A stretch of 64,000 bases of DNA, from the NCBI GenBank assembly GCA_035578155.1, contig JAPWDM010000021.1:310001-374000 (forward strand), written 5' to 3'. Position 1 is the stretch's first letter. Each line of letters starts with the position of its first letter. Source of the DNA: Brachynemurus nebulosus. Lineage: Eukaryota > Arthropoda > Insecta > Neuroptera > Myrmeleontidae. Shown here piece after piece: positions 1-14,246 of this stretch. Below the pieces are notes generated by a model. That model did not search any database and was not told the DNA's origin. It saw only the letters and a list, made by a program, of their open reading frames with translations. Position numbers and translations under genes: made by a program.

Positions 1-1150
1 TCACTGATACACTAAAGATTCAATTTAATTATAAAACTACCTTTATAGCAATTAATTATTTAACATAAAGGTATGTATAGAAAGATTAATTAACATGTGC
101 ACCTTTCGCAATGTTAATTTTGATCCATACTTAATATTTAAATATCCTAAAAGGACAAGCTATGGAAACACATGTTTTCATTTAATCATTTTTAAAAAAA
201 ATATGAAATCTGTTAGGATATGTAAAAAATTAAAAAATATCACAGTTTTGGTATTTAAGTTGAGGCAAACGTGTAAAATTATCAATTAAATGTCAAGGAT
301 GGTTTGCATAAACTTAAATAAATAAAGATTATACCTTTAATAAGATTGATCCCACCTTAACACAAGTTTCTTCAACAAACCATTTCCGGTTAGATGCATC
401 ATATTTATATTTAGATTAACTTTGCTGATGTTACTTAACTATTTTAGTTTAGTATATAACAATATACAAAGTATTTTTGATTAGTTATCCATTACACCAA
501 TTTTACAATTTACTTGTTTATAATAACAACTATACAGTGGAATCCATTTTATTTAGTTATATATTAATGCACATAGTGATATTATGTTGTAACGTTAATG
601 ATACATTGTACGCTGCCTAACTGACCTAACTGACTACGCGTTCAAAAAGGAACTATATATAACACTTCACATAGATACCTTTACTTTTTTTTTATTTATT
701 TAAATACAAAGGAGGGGGTCAAAACTGACACACTAATTTGTATTAAGGAATTTCCTCTATTAGGAAAAGATATGAGTAATAATTTACATTTTATATATAT
801 TTATATATATAACCTGATTACAAAGAATGTTATTTAATATACAGGGTAAATTTGTGATATGAAAAAAATTATTTATACTCTGTGTTTATAAATATGTTAC
901 AAAATACAACATGTATACATAAATAAATATCAAACAATAGCCAAATAGTTTAATAAATATATCAAACAATAACTAAATAAATTAAAAGTATTAGTATTAG
1001 GTAATAGGTAAATTAACAATTTAAAAAATAAAAAGAGAATTAACATTAGCATAAATATTATTGAGCTGTTAACGAAAACTTAGTATGTATCTAAATGTCT
1101 AACACAGAGTAAAAGTGATGAATTCAAATAGCATTATCATTGAACTTGAA
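1..1150. other. AT-rich stretch, no gene seen
   Basis: I see no coding region or structured element here. Open frames are short and low in complexity. A short TACAGTGG motif near 535 resembles the start of a Tc1 end but has no partner. Confidence 0.5.
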
Positions 1151-1152
1151 TA

Positions 1153-1640
1153 TTACTCATGAACAATAAAGCATCTGAGTCTGATGGCGCCAGATACGAA
1201 ATACAAAATAGAATTTAATTGTTCAATACTATGAATGTCAAGCAACATTTCTCGAATATTATTTCGAGTAATTTCAGTAGAAAAGTACATTTGTAAGTAA
1301 TGATTTCGCAAAGGATTATATATTGGGCACTCAATCAAAAACTGAAATAAGTCGTCTTTAGCTTGAAGATTACAAATCTTGCAGACATTATCTGAGTCTA
1401 ACTTCGTGTATGTACCGTTACAACGTAAAATTACGACTCACCACTCTAACTTTTTCGATACACACTTGGTATGTAAGATATTCTTCAGTTCCTGTGAGGT
1501 ATTTTAGTTCCCTATATCCTATTGAAAACGAGGAATTTTGTAATCTGTCCCAGTTTGACTGCACGCTTCCATCTTGAAGCCTTTTTTTAATTTCATGCAT
1601 ATGTGCATCCAGTATCGTAATTTTTCGTATCGCATCGTAT
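1153..1640 (-). pseudogene. LINE reverse transcriptase, C-terminal remnant
   Basis: This is the tail of the ORF2 protein of a non-LTR retrotransposon of the jockey/R1/I type. Read on the minus strand, a frame near 1440-1340 gives a C-x2-C pair followed by a block ending FLIECPIYNPLR. That cysteine and HFL.ECP.Y pattern is characteristic of the C-terminus of insect LINE polyproteins. The preceding segment (to about 1640) is in another frame, so at least one frameshift separates them. The catalytic reverse transcriptase and endonuclease domains are absent. The upstream end abuts a Tc1-like remnant on the opposite strand. The assignment to LINE is fairly firm; the clade is not. Confidence 0.7.
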
Positions 1641-1644
1641 TCAG

Positions 1645-2218
1645 CTCTGATGGTCGGGTTTACATTAGAAGGCCCCAAAGCAAAGAATTTCTTCCACAAT
1701 ATATCAAAAAAACTTTGAAACATAAAGGTGGAAACATAAAACGATGGAGATATTTTTTGATTGGTATGAAGTTGGACCAATTTCTTGGATCAGAGAAAAC
1801 AAGGATTACCACTAATATGTCAACATACTTAAAAATACTGTGCTCCCATTTACTGGGGAAAATGTGCCACTAAAATGGACATTAACACAAGACAATGTTC
1901 TGAAGCCTACGTCTTGGAAGGCAAAAAGAGCTTTCGTGGGTCACAAGTTGTCGGTTTTACCTTGGCCTTCTCAATCATCCGACTTCAATCCAATTCAAAA
2001 TTAATGTATACAATTATAAAATACTCTTGAAAATTATAAAATCAATAATAAATCACAACTATGGAAGGAGGTTCAAAAATAATAGACGTCTATTACCATC
2101 ATGCGGTGTCAGCACTTATTTGAATCACTGCCACGGCGTTGTGACGCCTTACGACGGTCAAACTACTAAATTACTTTGTGACTGGAAAAAACTGAGTGAT
2201 TGGAACTTAAATATTTGA
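1645..2218 (+). pseudogene. Tc1-like transposase, C-terminal remnant
   Basis: Translated pieces in several plus-strand frames follow a Tc1 transposase from its FSDES-like region to the end. In order I see an IRRP segment, a G-G-N-I-K-x-W segment, an LTQDN motif (second catalytic Asp) near 1885, WPSQSSDFNPI (third catalytic region, with the usual Glu replaced because IQN is read where IEN is expected) near 1960-2000, an LWKEVQ segment, and an ESLPRRC tail near 2130. Frames change repeatedly. The N-terminal DNA-binding region is missing. A matching right terminal repeat lies at 2443-2475. This is a dead Tc1 copy. Confidence 0.75.
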
Positions 2219-2442
2219 ATAAATTTAGGGTTACAACTACAAAATATGTAATGGCCCTATTTTAATGACCACATAAATTTGTTTACTTTGCCTTAGTTTA
2301 CTAATTTTTGTATAATGGAATTACTTTTGTTGTTACTTTTTATGTAAATTTTACATACTTAGAATACATATTACTTTGATAGCTACTTTTTTCTTTTATG
2401 CACCTTATATCAAATTTCACCACAAAATTTTATGAAATTCTA

Positions 2443-2470
2443 TACAGTGGTTCTATTTTTGTGGCCACCA

Positions 2471-2475
<5 letters not shown>
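2443..2475. repeat. Right terminal repeat of Tc1-like element
   Basis: The end reads GTGGCCACCACTG followed by TA, the usual Tc1 terminal sequence and target dinucleotide. Its outer 9 bases (TACAGTGGT / ACCACTGTA) are themselves inverted. It lies about 260 bp downstream of the transposase remnant, in the orientation expected for that element's right end. A (TA)n array starts directly at the TA. Confidence 0.7.

Positions 2476-2540
<65 letters not shown>
2472..2540. repeat. (TA)n microsatellite
   Basis: Uninterrupted alternating TA directly after the Tc1 right end. Confidence 0.98.
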
Positions 2541-4298
<1,758 letters not shown>

Positions 4299-4789
4299 TA
4301 TAATAAAAATTTTTTTAAAAATAAACAAAAATTTTTTTTTATTTTATTATGTAAACGTGTGTTGATTGTCGAACTTATATGTACCATATTGTACACAAAA
4401 AAGCGAGCAGTTTCATAAATTTTGATTAAAATAAGTTTATGAAATATTTGTTTTAGTTTTTAAAATGTTGTAGTTTTTTATATCACAGTGCATTATGAAT
4501 ACTGCAAAAGCCATAACTCTGATACTAGTATTTGCATTACACATTATTAATTTAGTAACAAATTATATTGAAAACTACACTTATTAATTACCAAACAAAT
4601 AAAAAAAGAACAGAACAGAACAATGAAAAAAATACACAAGAAAAATTTCCATGTGTTGTAATTTTTCAAAAATTAAAAACAAACTATCATAAAATAAGAA
4701 TTTTTAAACTATAATAACTAAATACCCGTTTTATGTATTGGCATGTATGTCAAATTCTGTACAATGTATTCCATATTCGATAGTTTTGC

Positions 4790-5195
4790 AGCTAAAGTAC
4801 ATGAGTGAAAAACAAATTAATAACAATGTTTGATAACGACTTATTTTTTCCTCTCTCAATTTTCTCACTAAGATCAAAAATTAATTTTTAAACGATTTTA
4901 AATATAATCTATTTCACTTAAATTTAAACATGAGTCATCACTTACGACTTTGAGTAATTCCCGTTTTCTTAGCTTTATCTCTTTCATTGTTTCAAATGCG
5001 TAAATTTTAAATTTGCAGTTTGTTTTTAGAAAAGAATAAAAGATTAATTAGTTTCGAATATAAGAATTATTTAATTTTTTGACGATGACTCATGCTCAGT
5101 TGTATTTGAAACGGGGTACAGTTGAAAGTTTGTAAAGAAAAACAGATGTGACGAAAGGCCAATTATATTAGAAACAAAAATGTATTTCAATTATC
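4790..5195. repeat. Dispersed repeat, first copy
   Basis: The part at 4790-4915 and the part at about 5115-5195 match 5715-5915 in the same orientation. Shared features are CTCTCAATTTTCTCACTAAG and a downstream segment containing ACAGATGTGA. About 200 bp separates the two parts in this copy only. Confidence 0.65.
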
Positions 5196-5505
5196 AAAAA
5201 GAAAATTTTTTATTCATAATTGAGTAACTTTAGAGGAAAACTCTAACGGAAAATGCGAAACTATCTGCATCAGTTATCATTATCGTAAAATTTTAAAATG
5301 TCCACATGAAAATCACCGCTGTAAATTTTTTACCAAATTTATTCTTTTATTTCAACAACACTTTGAAATACCAATTTACCTGGATACTTACAAACACACA
5401 GACATCCATATCATCGTCACAGGCTTAGCCAAAATTTTTTTAAATAAATAAACAACTACATAATATGTACATAATATGTACATAGTTGGTATGGCTTATA
5501 TTATA

Positions 5506-5532
5506 CAACCTTGGCCAAAAGTATTAGGCACC
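5506..5532. repeat. Tc1-type terminal sequence
   Basis: The sequence CTTGGCCAAAAGTATTAGG is a commonly seen Tc1-like terminal repeat. No partner or transposase lies nearby, so it is a solo end. Confidence 0.5.
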
Positions 5533-5714
5533 CGCATAAAACACGTATAACATAAATTAATTTAAGAATGACTTATCTGTTTAATAATAGAATGAAAGGT
5601 AATACTAAAAGTTAATTTTAAACAATAGATAACGGATTTTAAGGTACCATAAAACACCTGGTCCAAAAAACGTGAAATATGAAGTTGTTTTTGACTACAG
5701 TATGTTTTCACATT

Positions 5715-5915
5715 TGGTAGTTTCCAAGTGAAGTACATGAGAATAAAGGGAAATTAATAACAATGTCAAATAACCGTTTATTTTTTCGTCTCTCAATTTT
5801 CTCACTAAGATCAAAAATTCATTATTAAACAATTTTAAAAAGTTAAAAGTTTGTAAAAAGAGACAGATGTGAAAAAAGGCAAATTATATTACAATCAAAA
5901 ATTTATTTAAAATCA
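5715..5915. repeat. Dispersed repeat, second copy
   Basis: Direct-orientation copy of the repeat at 4790-5195, without the internal separation. Confidence 0.65.
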
Positions 5916-6046
5916 TGAACTTTACTTTAGCTGCAAACCTATCATAAATAACCCATAATACATAAGTATTAGTTTTCACAAAAATCGACTTTTAAGCAGT
6001 ATGCAAGTTTAAACAGATCAAATTGGAACTTGTAAATGGCTAACTC

Positions 6047-7583
6047 TCTCATCAGGGGAAGCACCCCAAAAACTCGTAGTTTTAGATTTTAATTTTTTTT
6101 GTATTTTTATAATCTGCAAGTGTTGTGTAGCTGTGCTGGGCTATTAGTTTTGCAATAACTGTTTGTTTCTGTAAAGTACATGTGGGCAAAATGACCCATG
6201 CGTAAACCACCTAAAACATTCTTTTTCGTTTTTCTCCAAATCAATTGCAATAGGAAAGAAGAAAATAACACAAAATAATAGTGCGCTAAATAAATAAGTA
6301 ACGTACCTAAATTCGCTCACCTAAACCCAATAGTTCAGAAGTAAAATTATTTTATAATGGAAAATATCAACCGCCATTTTTCAAGAAGCCTGTAAACCGG
6401 TTTGTGTGTTTTAAATTTTTATGGATAGTACTAATCGAATAATATCAAACAGGAAAGAAATTCATGAGGAATCATCTCTACCAGTTTTTATAAGAAAATT
6501 TCAAATTGTTTCATGAAAAATTGTCAAATAATCTTATTTATTAACCGATGAAAGTGTTACGTACAAAGGAAAATGGATTGAAATCATAGTTTAAGTTGTG
6601 ATTTGAATAATTTAGCTTAACTTTTTTCACTTTTATTAACTTTAATCACGTGTAATTCATACTGACGCTTATGGATCATATTGTATAGTAATATAAAATT
6701 TTTGTTAAAAGGATAAAAAAGGATGAGAACATTATGAAAACAAAATTTGACGTCAAAATTTTAGTTACTATTTTCTCACACTCTCGTACTACAAGTTTCA
6801 TCCCCTAAAATTTAACTCCCAGCCACCCCTATTTGTACAAATTTAAAAACTTTTATATAATTCAATATCTCTAAAAAAAAATTGTGGTAGTCATCCTTTG
6901 TATTTTTTCTTTATCTCTAGTCATTTTCAAAATAATGAGTATTTTATTCAATCTTGCCACAAAAGTTTTTAATTTTTGTTACAAAATTTTTCCAAGAATC
7001 ATCCCCATTTATTTTACTTTATAGTTTCATGACACTCGAGTAGGTAGTATGATCTAAGATAATTTCCCCTTATAGGCAATTCTTTAACTGAATAATGTAT
7101 TATGACAATTTTTTATGAAAAAATTTTGAAATTTTTCTATAAAAACTGGCAGAGTTGATTCTTCATTGATTTTGTTTTACCGTTTGATAGTACTTGATTA
7201 GTACTATCCTTAGAAATTTAAAACGTCCAAATCGGTTTATAAGCTTCTTCAAAAATGGCGGTTGAATTTTACATTTATAAAATAAATTTACTTCTAAAAT
7301 GACAGGTCAGGTAAACGAATTTAGGTACGTTACTTACTCATTTAAAGTACTATTACTTAGTTTTATTTTCGTCTTTCCTATTGCAATATTGATTTGGAGA
7401 AAAACAAGAAAAAATCTTTTAAGTAGTTTACACGTGGTTCACTTTACCCACATGTACTTTACAGAACCAACAGATATCGAAAAACTAATAGCCCAGCCCA
7501 ACTACACAACACTGTTAGCTTATAAAAATATAAAAATCATCAAAATCAAAAAATACTAGTTCTGGATGTTTCCCCTTATGAGA
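6047..7583. mobile_element. Foldback element with ~500-bp arms
   Basis: The left arm (6047 to about 6535) is an imperfect reverse complement of the right arm (about 7085-7583). Matching landmarks are TCTCAT(C/A)AGGGGAA at the two tips, TGGGCTATTAGTTTT against AAAACTAATAGCCCA, and an AATGGCGGTTGA / TCAACCGCCATTT pair. The centre has no coding frame. The open frame at 7299-7559 lies wholly in the right arm and is a by-product of it. Confidence 0.8.
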
Positions 7584-7696
7584 CAATTATACAAATATGT
7601 ACATAAATTATCCATGACATTTTATAAAATAACAAGACTACGTTCACTACTAATAAACATAATATTAACCAAATAAAAGATTTTATTTTTTATTTA

Positions 7697-7952
7697 ATTG
7701 AAGACATCAATGAATGAAGGTGTTATGTCACATTTTTATAATTTTACAGTAGAAGCGTTTGAAAGTTTTTATTTACATATACTTCCCATGCAATAGCACA
7801 TGTTTATTATTGAATTTCTGCAAAACTATTGGACGAAATGAAACCAAATTTGAATATATGATACTTCGGCATAGAATATTTCGAAATTTGGCAAAAAATG
7901 AATTTTTGAAAAAATGTGACATAACACCTTCATCCATTGATGTCTTCAATTA
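7697..7952. repeat. Short palindromic repeat by mariner remnant
   Basis: The ends read TTGAAGACATCAATG and CATTGATGTCTTCAA and carry further matching sequence inward (GTGTTATGTCACATTTTT and its complement), giving arms of about 50 bp. It lies immediately downstream of the mariner pseudogene on that gene's strand. Confidence 0.7.
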
Positions 7953-7957
7953 TACAT

Positions 7958-8608
7958 TTAGTCAATTATGTAACCTCTGTCGTTATCGAGGACCTTTTGC
8001 CATTTTGTTGACAGAATTTCAATCCCTGGTTCATAAAATTCAATTGGTTTTGACGAAAAAAATGATTCTAGGTGAGGTCGCACATGAACGATGTTTTTAA
8101 AATTTTTATTTCTTAGAGAATGTTTCATGGATCGAAATAAATGAAAGTCAGATGGCGGTATATCTAGAGAATAAGGAGGATGTAGTAACACTCCCCAATT
8201 CAGCTGCCTTATTTTTGTTGAGTTAATTTTTTCTGCATAAGGCCTGACATTGTCGTGCTGTAGTATGACACTTTTTCAAAAATGACGAGAGCTGGCCGTT
8301 TTATCAACAGTTCGTTATGTAATCTGTCTAATTGTTGGCAATACAATTCAGCTGTAACTGTTTCCTCCGGCTTTAGCAGCTTAAAATGGACTATTCCTAT
8401 CTCTATCGAATTATTCGATCACTGTCGGATAATTCAAAATCACCACTGAGAAATTTTCTAAATCAACGCTGACGCTTACTGACTTTCAGTACGTTCTCAT
8501 ACACATCACAAATTTCTTTTGTTGCAATCGTTCCATTAAAACCCGATCAAAAATGAAAAAGCATGCAATGACGTAAATGTTCTTCTGTTGATTGATTGTC
8601 TCCCATTT
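7958..8608 (-). pseudogene. mariner transposase pseudogene
   Basis: Read on the minus strand, the start near 8608 gives an N-terminus of the mariner HTH type. A KRPALV-like stretch and then LQHDN (second catalytic Asp) follow. The open part 8191-7958 contains HPPYSLDIPPSDFHLF, the third catalytic region of the D,D34D type, and ends with a mariner-type tail (KVLDNDRGYIID). The region between the helix-turn-helix and the linker carries stops and a deletion, and I do not find the first catalytic Asp. The transposase is therefore dead. The family call is strong. Confidence 0.85.
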
Positions 8609-9364
8609 TGCACTAATGTAAGAAAACTTAAATTTTTATTATGAACACAAAGTCAAGGTCGCGTGCTGCAGTATTACGCACTAAAAAGCATGTTAACAAG
8701 TCAACATTCTGAATTAAACCGAAACAAAAATTCCTAATTAAAAATATGTAATTGATTACTTATGGGTACCCCTAATATATTATAATAATAAACATAATAT
8801 TATTATGTGAAAAACGAATGCTACTTACACATACATATAAAAGTTAACTAAGTGTGTATTTCATACACAATAAATCAGGGTTCCGTAGTACCTGCTACTA
8901 TTTTTTGCAGTTGTGCAACCTATGGTATTTTTTTACGGTTTATTATGCAAATAAATAAATTACTTGACAATGTTATTTGCACTAGTGTTACCGAAAAGCC
9001 AATTAAGTGATAATTTGATTCCTTGCAAATCACATCGACTATGAATTACAATAACTCTGAAATGAGTTATAAAAAAAAAAAATTGTTAAAAGAACCTTAG
9101 TTTGATTTTAAGGGATTTTTCTAATGATATACTGCACAATAAGGTACATGAAATTATTTCTGAAATTAGTTACAAAAAATTAAAATTTTATCAATTTTTC
9201 AACATTTCTCTTAATAATTTGGATTTTAATTTTTGGAAGACGTTATCTAATTTTAAAATATACTTTGATATAAAATGTCACTTACTGGGAACCATTTTTA
9301 TGTCATCGAAGGATGACATATTAACATTGTTGTGTGATCATAGTGGGGGAAACATTATTATATG
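8609..9364. other. AT-rich stretch, no gene seen
   Basis: The longest frame (9102-9386, plus) is low in complexity and shows no motif. Confidence 0.5.
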
Positions 9365-9444
9365 TAGAGTTGTACATCCATATTGAATAAACGCAAGAGG
9401 GCTGTAGAGTTGTACATGCATATTGAATAAACGCAAGAGGGCTG
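9365..9444. repeat. Tandem duplication of a 40-bp unit
   Basis: Two adjacent 40-bp copies differ at one position (CATCCA against CATGCA). The near-identity points to a recent duplication. Confidence 0.95.
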
Positions 9445-10233
9445 TATTCTCACTGTACTTAAAAAACGAGCCAAAAAATCATAAATATACACTTTCACTG
9501 AGGTGACATTACTTAGTGCGTGTCAAAAACACGCACTTGACGAATTTTTTCGTATTTATAAATAAGGGTTTCGAAATTTTTCTTCGGGGCCCTGAATGAC
9601 TGTATTTTTATGGGTATCGTAGGTACATAATTTATTATTTTTATGAGGACTAAAAAAAAATTCTTTGGCTTTTTCTATTACTATTACATATACACATTCA
9701 TATACATAACAGATAATGACCTAATGACTACTAACCCTACTAACCTATATTTTTATACAGCTGTTTTTCATGTACAATGACCTACAAAAATTTTAGAAAA
9801 ATTCTAATTAATTGTTTAGAATGAATTTTTTTTTAAAGAAATTTTTAAACCTGATGTAAGTCAAAGATATTAAATTACTGGAGTCGTTTCCAGATGTTTG
9901 CCAAATTTATAAGTGTGAAATATTACCTGCAATTGTTTTGTTACAAAATATGTTCAATTATTTTTGTACGCTACTGTACACTTAATTTCAAAAGATTCGG
10001 TAAACATATTTTGTTGACGAAAAGTTTAACATTCAAAAAAACAAAAACAAAAAATATGTTAGGTAGTCAGAGCCTACCTAATCAGAGCCTACTATATAAG
10101 TTTTTGACGATCAAATATTTTTGAAATGAAACTTGATCGGGACAAATTAACTAGCAAAACTTAATTAGTAAACTGAGACCTTTCTCCCCTTATTTTTCGG
10201 AGACTTATTTAATTTCCACCCTGTATATATATA
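9445..10233. other. AT-rich stretch, no gene seen
   Basis: No supported gene. The frame at 9894-10124 has no recognisable motif. Confidence 0.5.
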
Positions 10234-10860
10234 TTAGGGTGGCGCAAAAAAACCATATATTTTTCTTTTTTTTGTCTCATAGGAAAAAAAGTTAATTTAG
10301 CTCGATTTAAAAATGCTCACCAAAAATTAGCTCGATAAAACAATTTTTAAGGGTCGCTCAAACCTTTTTAAAATTTGAAAATGGGCCAAAAATCGATTTT
10401 TGTTTTTCATTAAATTTTTTTTCTCATCCCTGCATATGTTTGTACATTGAATAATAAAAAATTCCTCCAAATTTTAGCTGAAAAAATTGATAATAAAAGG
10501 TCGCTCAAGAGCTCTGAAAATTTTTCAAGTGAAAATATTTAATATTTTTTAGCGCCCCTAAAAAATATTAAATATTTTCACTTTAAAATCCTGAACGACC
10601 TTTTATTATCAATTTTTTGAGTTAAAATTTGGAGGAATTTTTTATTATTCAATGTACAAACATATGTAGGGATGAGAAAAAAAGTTTGATGAAAAACAAA
10701 AATCGATTTTTGGCCCATTTTCAAATTTTAAAAAGTTTTGAACGACCCTTAAAAAATTTTTTATCGAGCTAATTTTTGGTGAGCATTCTTAAATCGAGCC
10801 AATTAACTTTTTTTCCTATGAGACAAAAAAAAGAAAAATATGTGGTTTTTTTGCGCCACC

Positions 10861-10864
<4 letters not shown>
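10234..10864. mobile_element. Near-perfect palindromic element, ~310-bp arms
   Basis: The tips are TTAGGGTGGCGC and GCGCCACCCTAA, and the whole 631 bp folds back on itself with few mismatches around a centre near 10550. TA dinucleotides flank both sides. It has no coding capacity. It is a long-arm MITE or foldback element inserted in, or giving rise to, a (TA)n tract. Confidence 0.9.
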
Positions 10865-10914
<50 letters not shown>

Positions 10915-10923
10915 TATATATAT

Positions 10924-10988
<65 letters not shown>
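10863..10988. repeat. (TA)n microsatellite with TACACATA interruptions
   Basis: Alternating TA with two interruptions. It yields long Ile-Tyr frames on both strands, which are not genes. Confidence 0.98.
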
Positions 10989-10991
<3 letters not shown>

Positions 10992-11104
10992 GATTCGGGA
11001 AACCCCAACAAAACTCAATCAGACTACTGTACATAAAAAAATAATGACAAATATTTTTTATCTATTTTATGATTATGATTACATATTAATTATTTATATA
11101 TATA

Positions 11105-11141
<37 letters not shown>

Positions 11142-11152
11142 AATACTAAAAA

Positions 11153-11757
11153 TGAGTGTATGTAATTTAAGAGGGTGACTCACCCCCCCCCTCAAATGTT
11201 GATCAAACTGAATTTTGAATTCGAGAATATCAATTTTACGTTCTTATAATTGTTTTAAGCTATTTTCGATGAAGAAGTTCCTGAATTACTCAAATAGTAT
11301 GATTATGTCAACACAGTCACCCTCGAGTTACTTACCCCTAAACTTAATATTATGAAATTGAGCACAAATAGGTCAATTAGATTTTTTCACGTAGATTTGA
11401 AATCTGTAAACAAAAATTTAATATATTGTATTTTTTACCCTTTTTTCACAAAGTTAACCTCTAAATTTTAACCCCCAACCACCCCTGTTGATGTAATTTA
11501 AACAAATTGCATATCAATAGACAGCTCTTTAAAAAAGAGCAATATCCCAAATTTAAACTTTTGCTCTATCTCTTACCGTTTTCAAGATATTTGACAAATT
11601 GAATTTTTACCCCAATTTCTGAAGGGTGATTTTACCCCTTCAAACCATTTTACAGCCGCTAAAAAAAGATACTTGTCTCTTATTTTTCGATGTTCTACAA
11701 GCTATCAAAGAATAAACAAAATCGGAGGGGTACACCCCCGTGATGTTCCTTGTAAGT
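11153..11757 (+). repeat. Dispersed 0.6-kb repeat, copy 1
   Basis: This resembles 19994-20590 along its length. Shared landmarks are a GTGACTCACCCCC start, AACCCCCAACCACCCCTGTT, AGCTCTTTAAAAAAGAG and TACTCTATCTCTTAC-like tracts. The far end diverges (GAGGGGTACACCCC). No coding frame. I do not recognise the family. Confidence 0.8.
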
Positions 11758-12984
11758 ATTATGCACTCAAGTTTATTTTTCTGATGTGTTCGTATCGTTT
11801 TTCACACACATTGGTGGGCATATGTTTGTGTTTGGTTATTTGCCGATCCGACGATATATTTATGTTCACTAAGTTTTTCTTTTCCGATTTTTTATTTTTA
11901 TTTTTTTTTTTATTTTTATTTTTTTTGAAATGAAACTTTTTTCTTTATTTTGGGATGATATTGACTCTTATTCAGTGCAATTATTTACATGTTATTGACA
12001 TTAATAGATTTACAGGAAGGGAGAATGATATAATTATATTTTTTTATATATTTATATATGAACATGGTTCAAAACTGCTTTTCAAAAATAATAAAAACAA
12101 AACAAACAAAAAAATATTAATAATAAAAAAGAGAAAAATTTTTAATTGATTTAATACGTAATAAATAATATATTTTGTTTGTAATTAGCAGATTCATGAA
12201 AACAGCCTTTTTCTCATTAGCTTCAATCGATTTATTGACATTTTGAGTTTGTAATTTATATTTAAACATTTAACTTAAATTGGATCTGCTTATATTTGGT
12301 TCATTTTCAATAACAGCTGTAATTATAAAGTTTTACAATTTTGTACATAACGATTTGAAACTGCATTGTGAAATTTTCACAAGTTTAATTATCTTAATTT
12401 TTTATATTACATGCTTTTCCAAACATTGCATCAGTTGAAATTTTGAATCATTTTCTTGTATTTGTCTTTTCTTTTTCAAAGATGTCGGGAAATTCTATTA
12501 CTATTTAAGTCAAATTAATTTCCTGGTTTATCTTGATTATGTTTTGAGTTTTGTATGTTTCGGAGGCGACACGATAATTTTTTTCTTTTATTTTCAGCTC
12601 AGTAATAGAAAATGTTTTACATTTTCCATATCTGAGCTTGGCGCGGGCGTATGTAACCGTGGGAGTCTATTGCGATTGAACATAGGCAATAGCTTTTACA
12701 CTTATGTCGGATTGCTGCCTGAATTGAGCTCATTCGGTTTTCACCTTGATTGCGACGTCATCTAGCGACTCTCGTAGGAACTAGTCATTAGTTCACCTAT
12801 ATCACACGGGGAGGCGCGCGAATGATGACGACTCAGTCGGTGTACGTTTTATACTACTTCACTCTGAATTAAAAGAGAGTGGGGGTTTGAAGTACGTTCG
12901 GTTTATGTGATGCGTCGTGAAGGCTAGCAAGTCCCACAATCGGGATTTAGACTTACAAGGAAATGCACCCAGAGTGAAATTCGG
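11758..12984. other. No gene seen; GC-richer island near 12.6-12.98 kb
   Basis: The first part is T-rich. From about 12620 to 12980 the base composition becomes more balanced (GGCGCGGGCG near 12640; GGGGAGGCGCGCG near 12808). That suggests the remnant of a retroelement leader or LTR, but I found no direct repeat to support it. Confidence 0.4.
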
Positions 12985-13330
12985 GATTTTGATGAAACTT
13001 CGCTGATGTATAAAATAGGCAAAAATAAAGGACCTATATTTTTTTTATCGGCCATCTTCCACGTTTAAGGGGTGAAACCAGCCCCTAAAGTTGGGGGTTC
13101 AAATCCTATTTCTTAAGATATCTCGAAAACTATAAGAGATAGAGTAAAACTTTAAATTGACGAAATGTTACTTTTTGAAAGACCTGTTCACCTGTATGAG
13201 TTAAACCAGGGCCAGGTTAATAAGAGGGGCTGGAGGGGTGAAAATGGGGGTAAATTTTCTTGTACAGGCTGAACGGTTCAATGTATCAAATTTTTGCCAT
13301 CATAAATGAAAAGAGCACCAAAAATTAGGG
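12985..13330 (-). repeat. Dispersed 0.6-kb repeat, diverged partial copy 2
   Basis: On the minus strand this follows the 3' part of the repeat at 19994-20590: a TATCTCGAAAACTATAAGAG-like tract, TAAACTTT, and a GGGGTTGGGGG-like block on the plus strand. It is more diverged than the other copies and runs into the foldback that follows. Confidence 0.55.
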
Positions 13331-14246
13331 GATACGTGTTTTTGCGTTTTTTTGAAATATGTCTGGAATCCAAGCCATATAAGGAAGAAAAAAATAGGAC
13401 AGATTACATTGCATTATTATTGATTGCAAATACGTTCAATATTTTTTAATTTTTATGTTGCTTTTCATCATGAAAATGTAAATTTTTACTTTCCAATAAT
13501 GATTCATGTATTTTTCAGTACTAACTTAATTGTTAATTTAGCTACGTGTACATTTGGTTACTCATATTCGATATTCGATATTTTTTATACCTATTTCTGC
13601 GAAAGTTAAAGTTCTCTGGTGTGCTTGTGTTAATGAATGCTCGACAAGAAGCAATAATCTCTTTCGCTCACTGTTCAGGTACTTTGTAATAAATTTTGCG
13701 ATTTGGGAAATTGGGTTGACACCTATAACACATACAAAAAGAATAAGAAAAATAGTTCGAATGTTGAGAAAGAAATAAGCTGCGTTTATTTGGTGAAAAA
13801 CGAATCTGTAAAAAGATAATGGCAGTTGTTGAACGGAAGATTATTGCTTCTTGTTGAACATTCATTAACACTTCCAGACCAGAGAACTTTGGTAGAAATA
13901 GGTATAAAAAATATCGAATATGAGTAACCAAATATACACATGGCTAAATTATCAATTAAGTACTGAGAAATACATTAATCATTATCGGAAAGTAAAAATT
14001 TATATTTTCATGATGAAAGTAAACATAAAGATAAAAAAATATAGAAGGTGTTTGCAATCAATAATAATGCAATATAATCTACCCTATTTTTTTCTTCCTT
14101 ATATGGCTTGATAACCCCACACATATTTCAAAAAAACGCAAAAACAAGTATTCCCTATTTTTTTGTGCTCTTTCTATTTATGATGACAAAAAATTGATAC
14201 AATGAACCATTCAGGCTGTACAGGAAAATTTACCCCCATTTTTACG
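13239..14246. mobile_element. Foldback element, arms ~450 bp
   Basis: The left arm (13239 to about 13690) is inverted at about 13800-14246. The tips are GTGAAAATGGGGGTAAATT and its near complement ending CCCCCATTTTTAC. Both arms give the same short peptide start (MVTHIRY) on opposite strands, at 13554 plus and 13931 minus, so neither is a gene. The right tip ends directly at the first ACGTCA repeat of the adjoining Maverick-type block. Confidence 0.85.

Noticed and set aside
535..563. TACAGTGG motif as left end of the Tc1 element
   Set aside because: Only about eight bases agree with the right end at 2443, and the spacing is unsupported.
10769..11036. Ile-Tyr repeat frames on both strands (also at 2398, 3971 and 54262)
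   Set aside because: They are translations of (TA)n arrays.
13554..13931. Two opposite frames with the same start peptide
   Set aside because: They arise from the inverted arms of the foldback and not from related genes.
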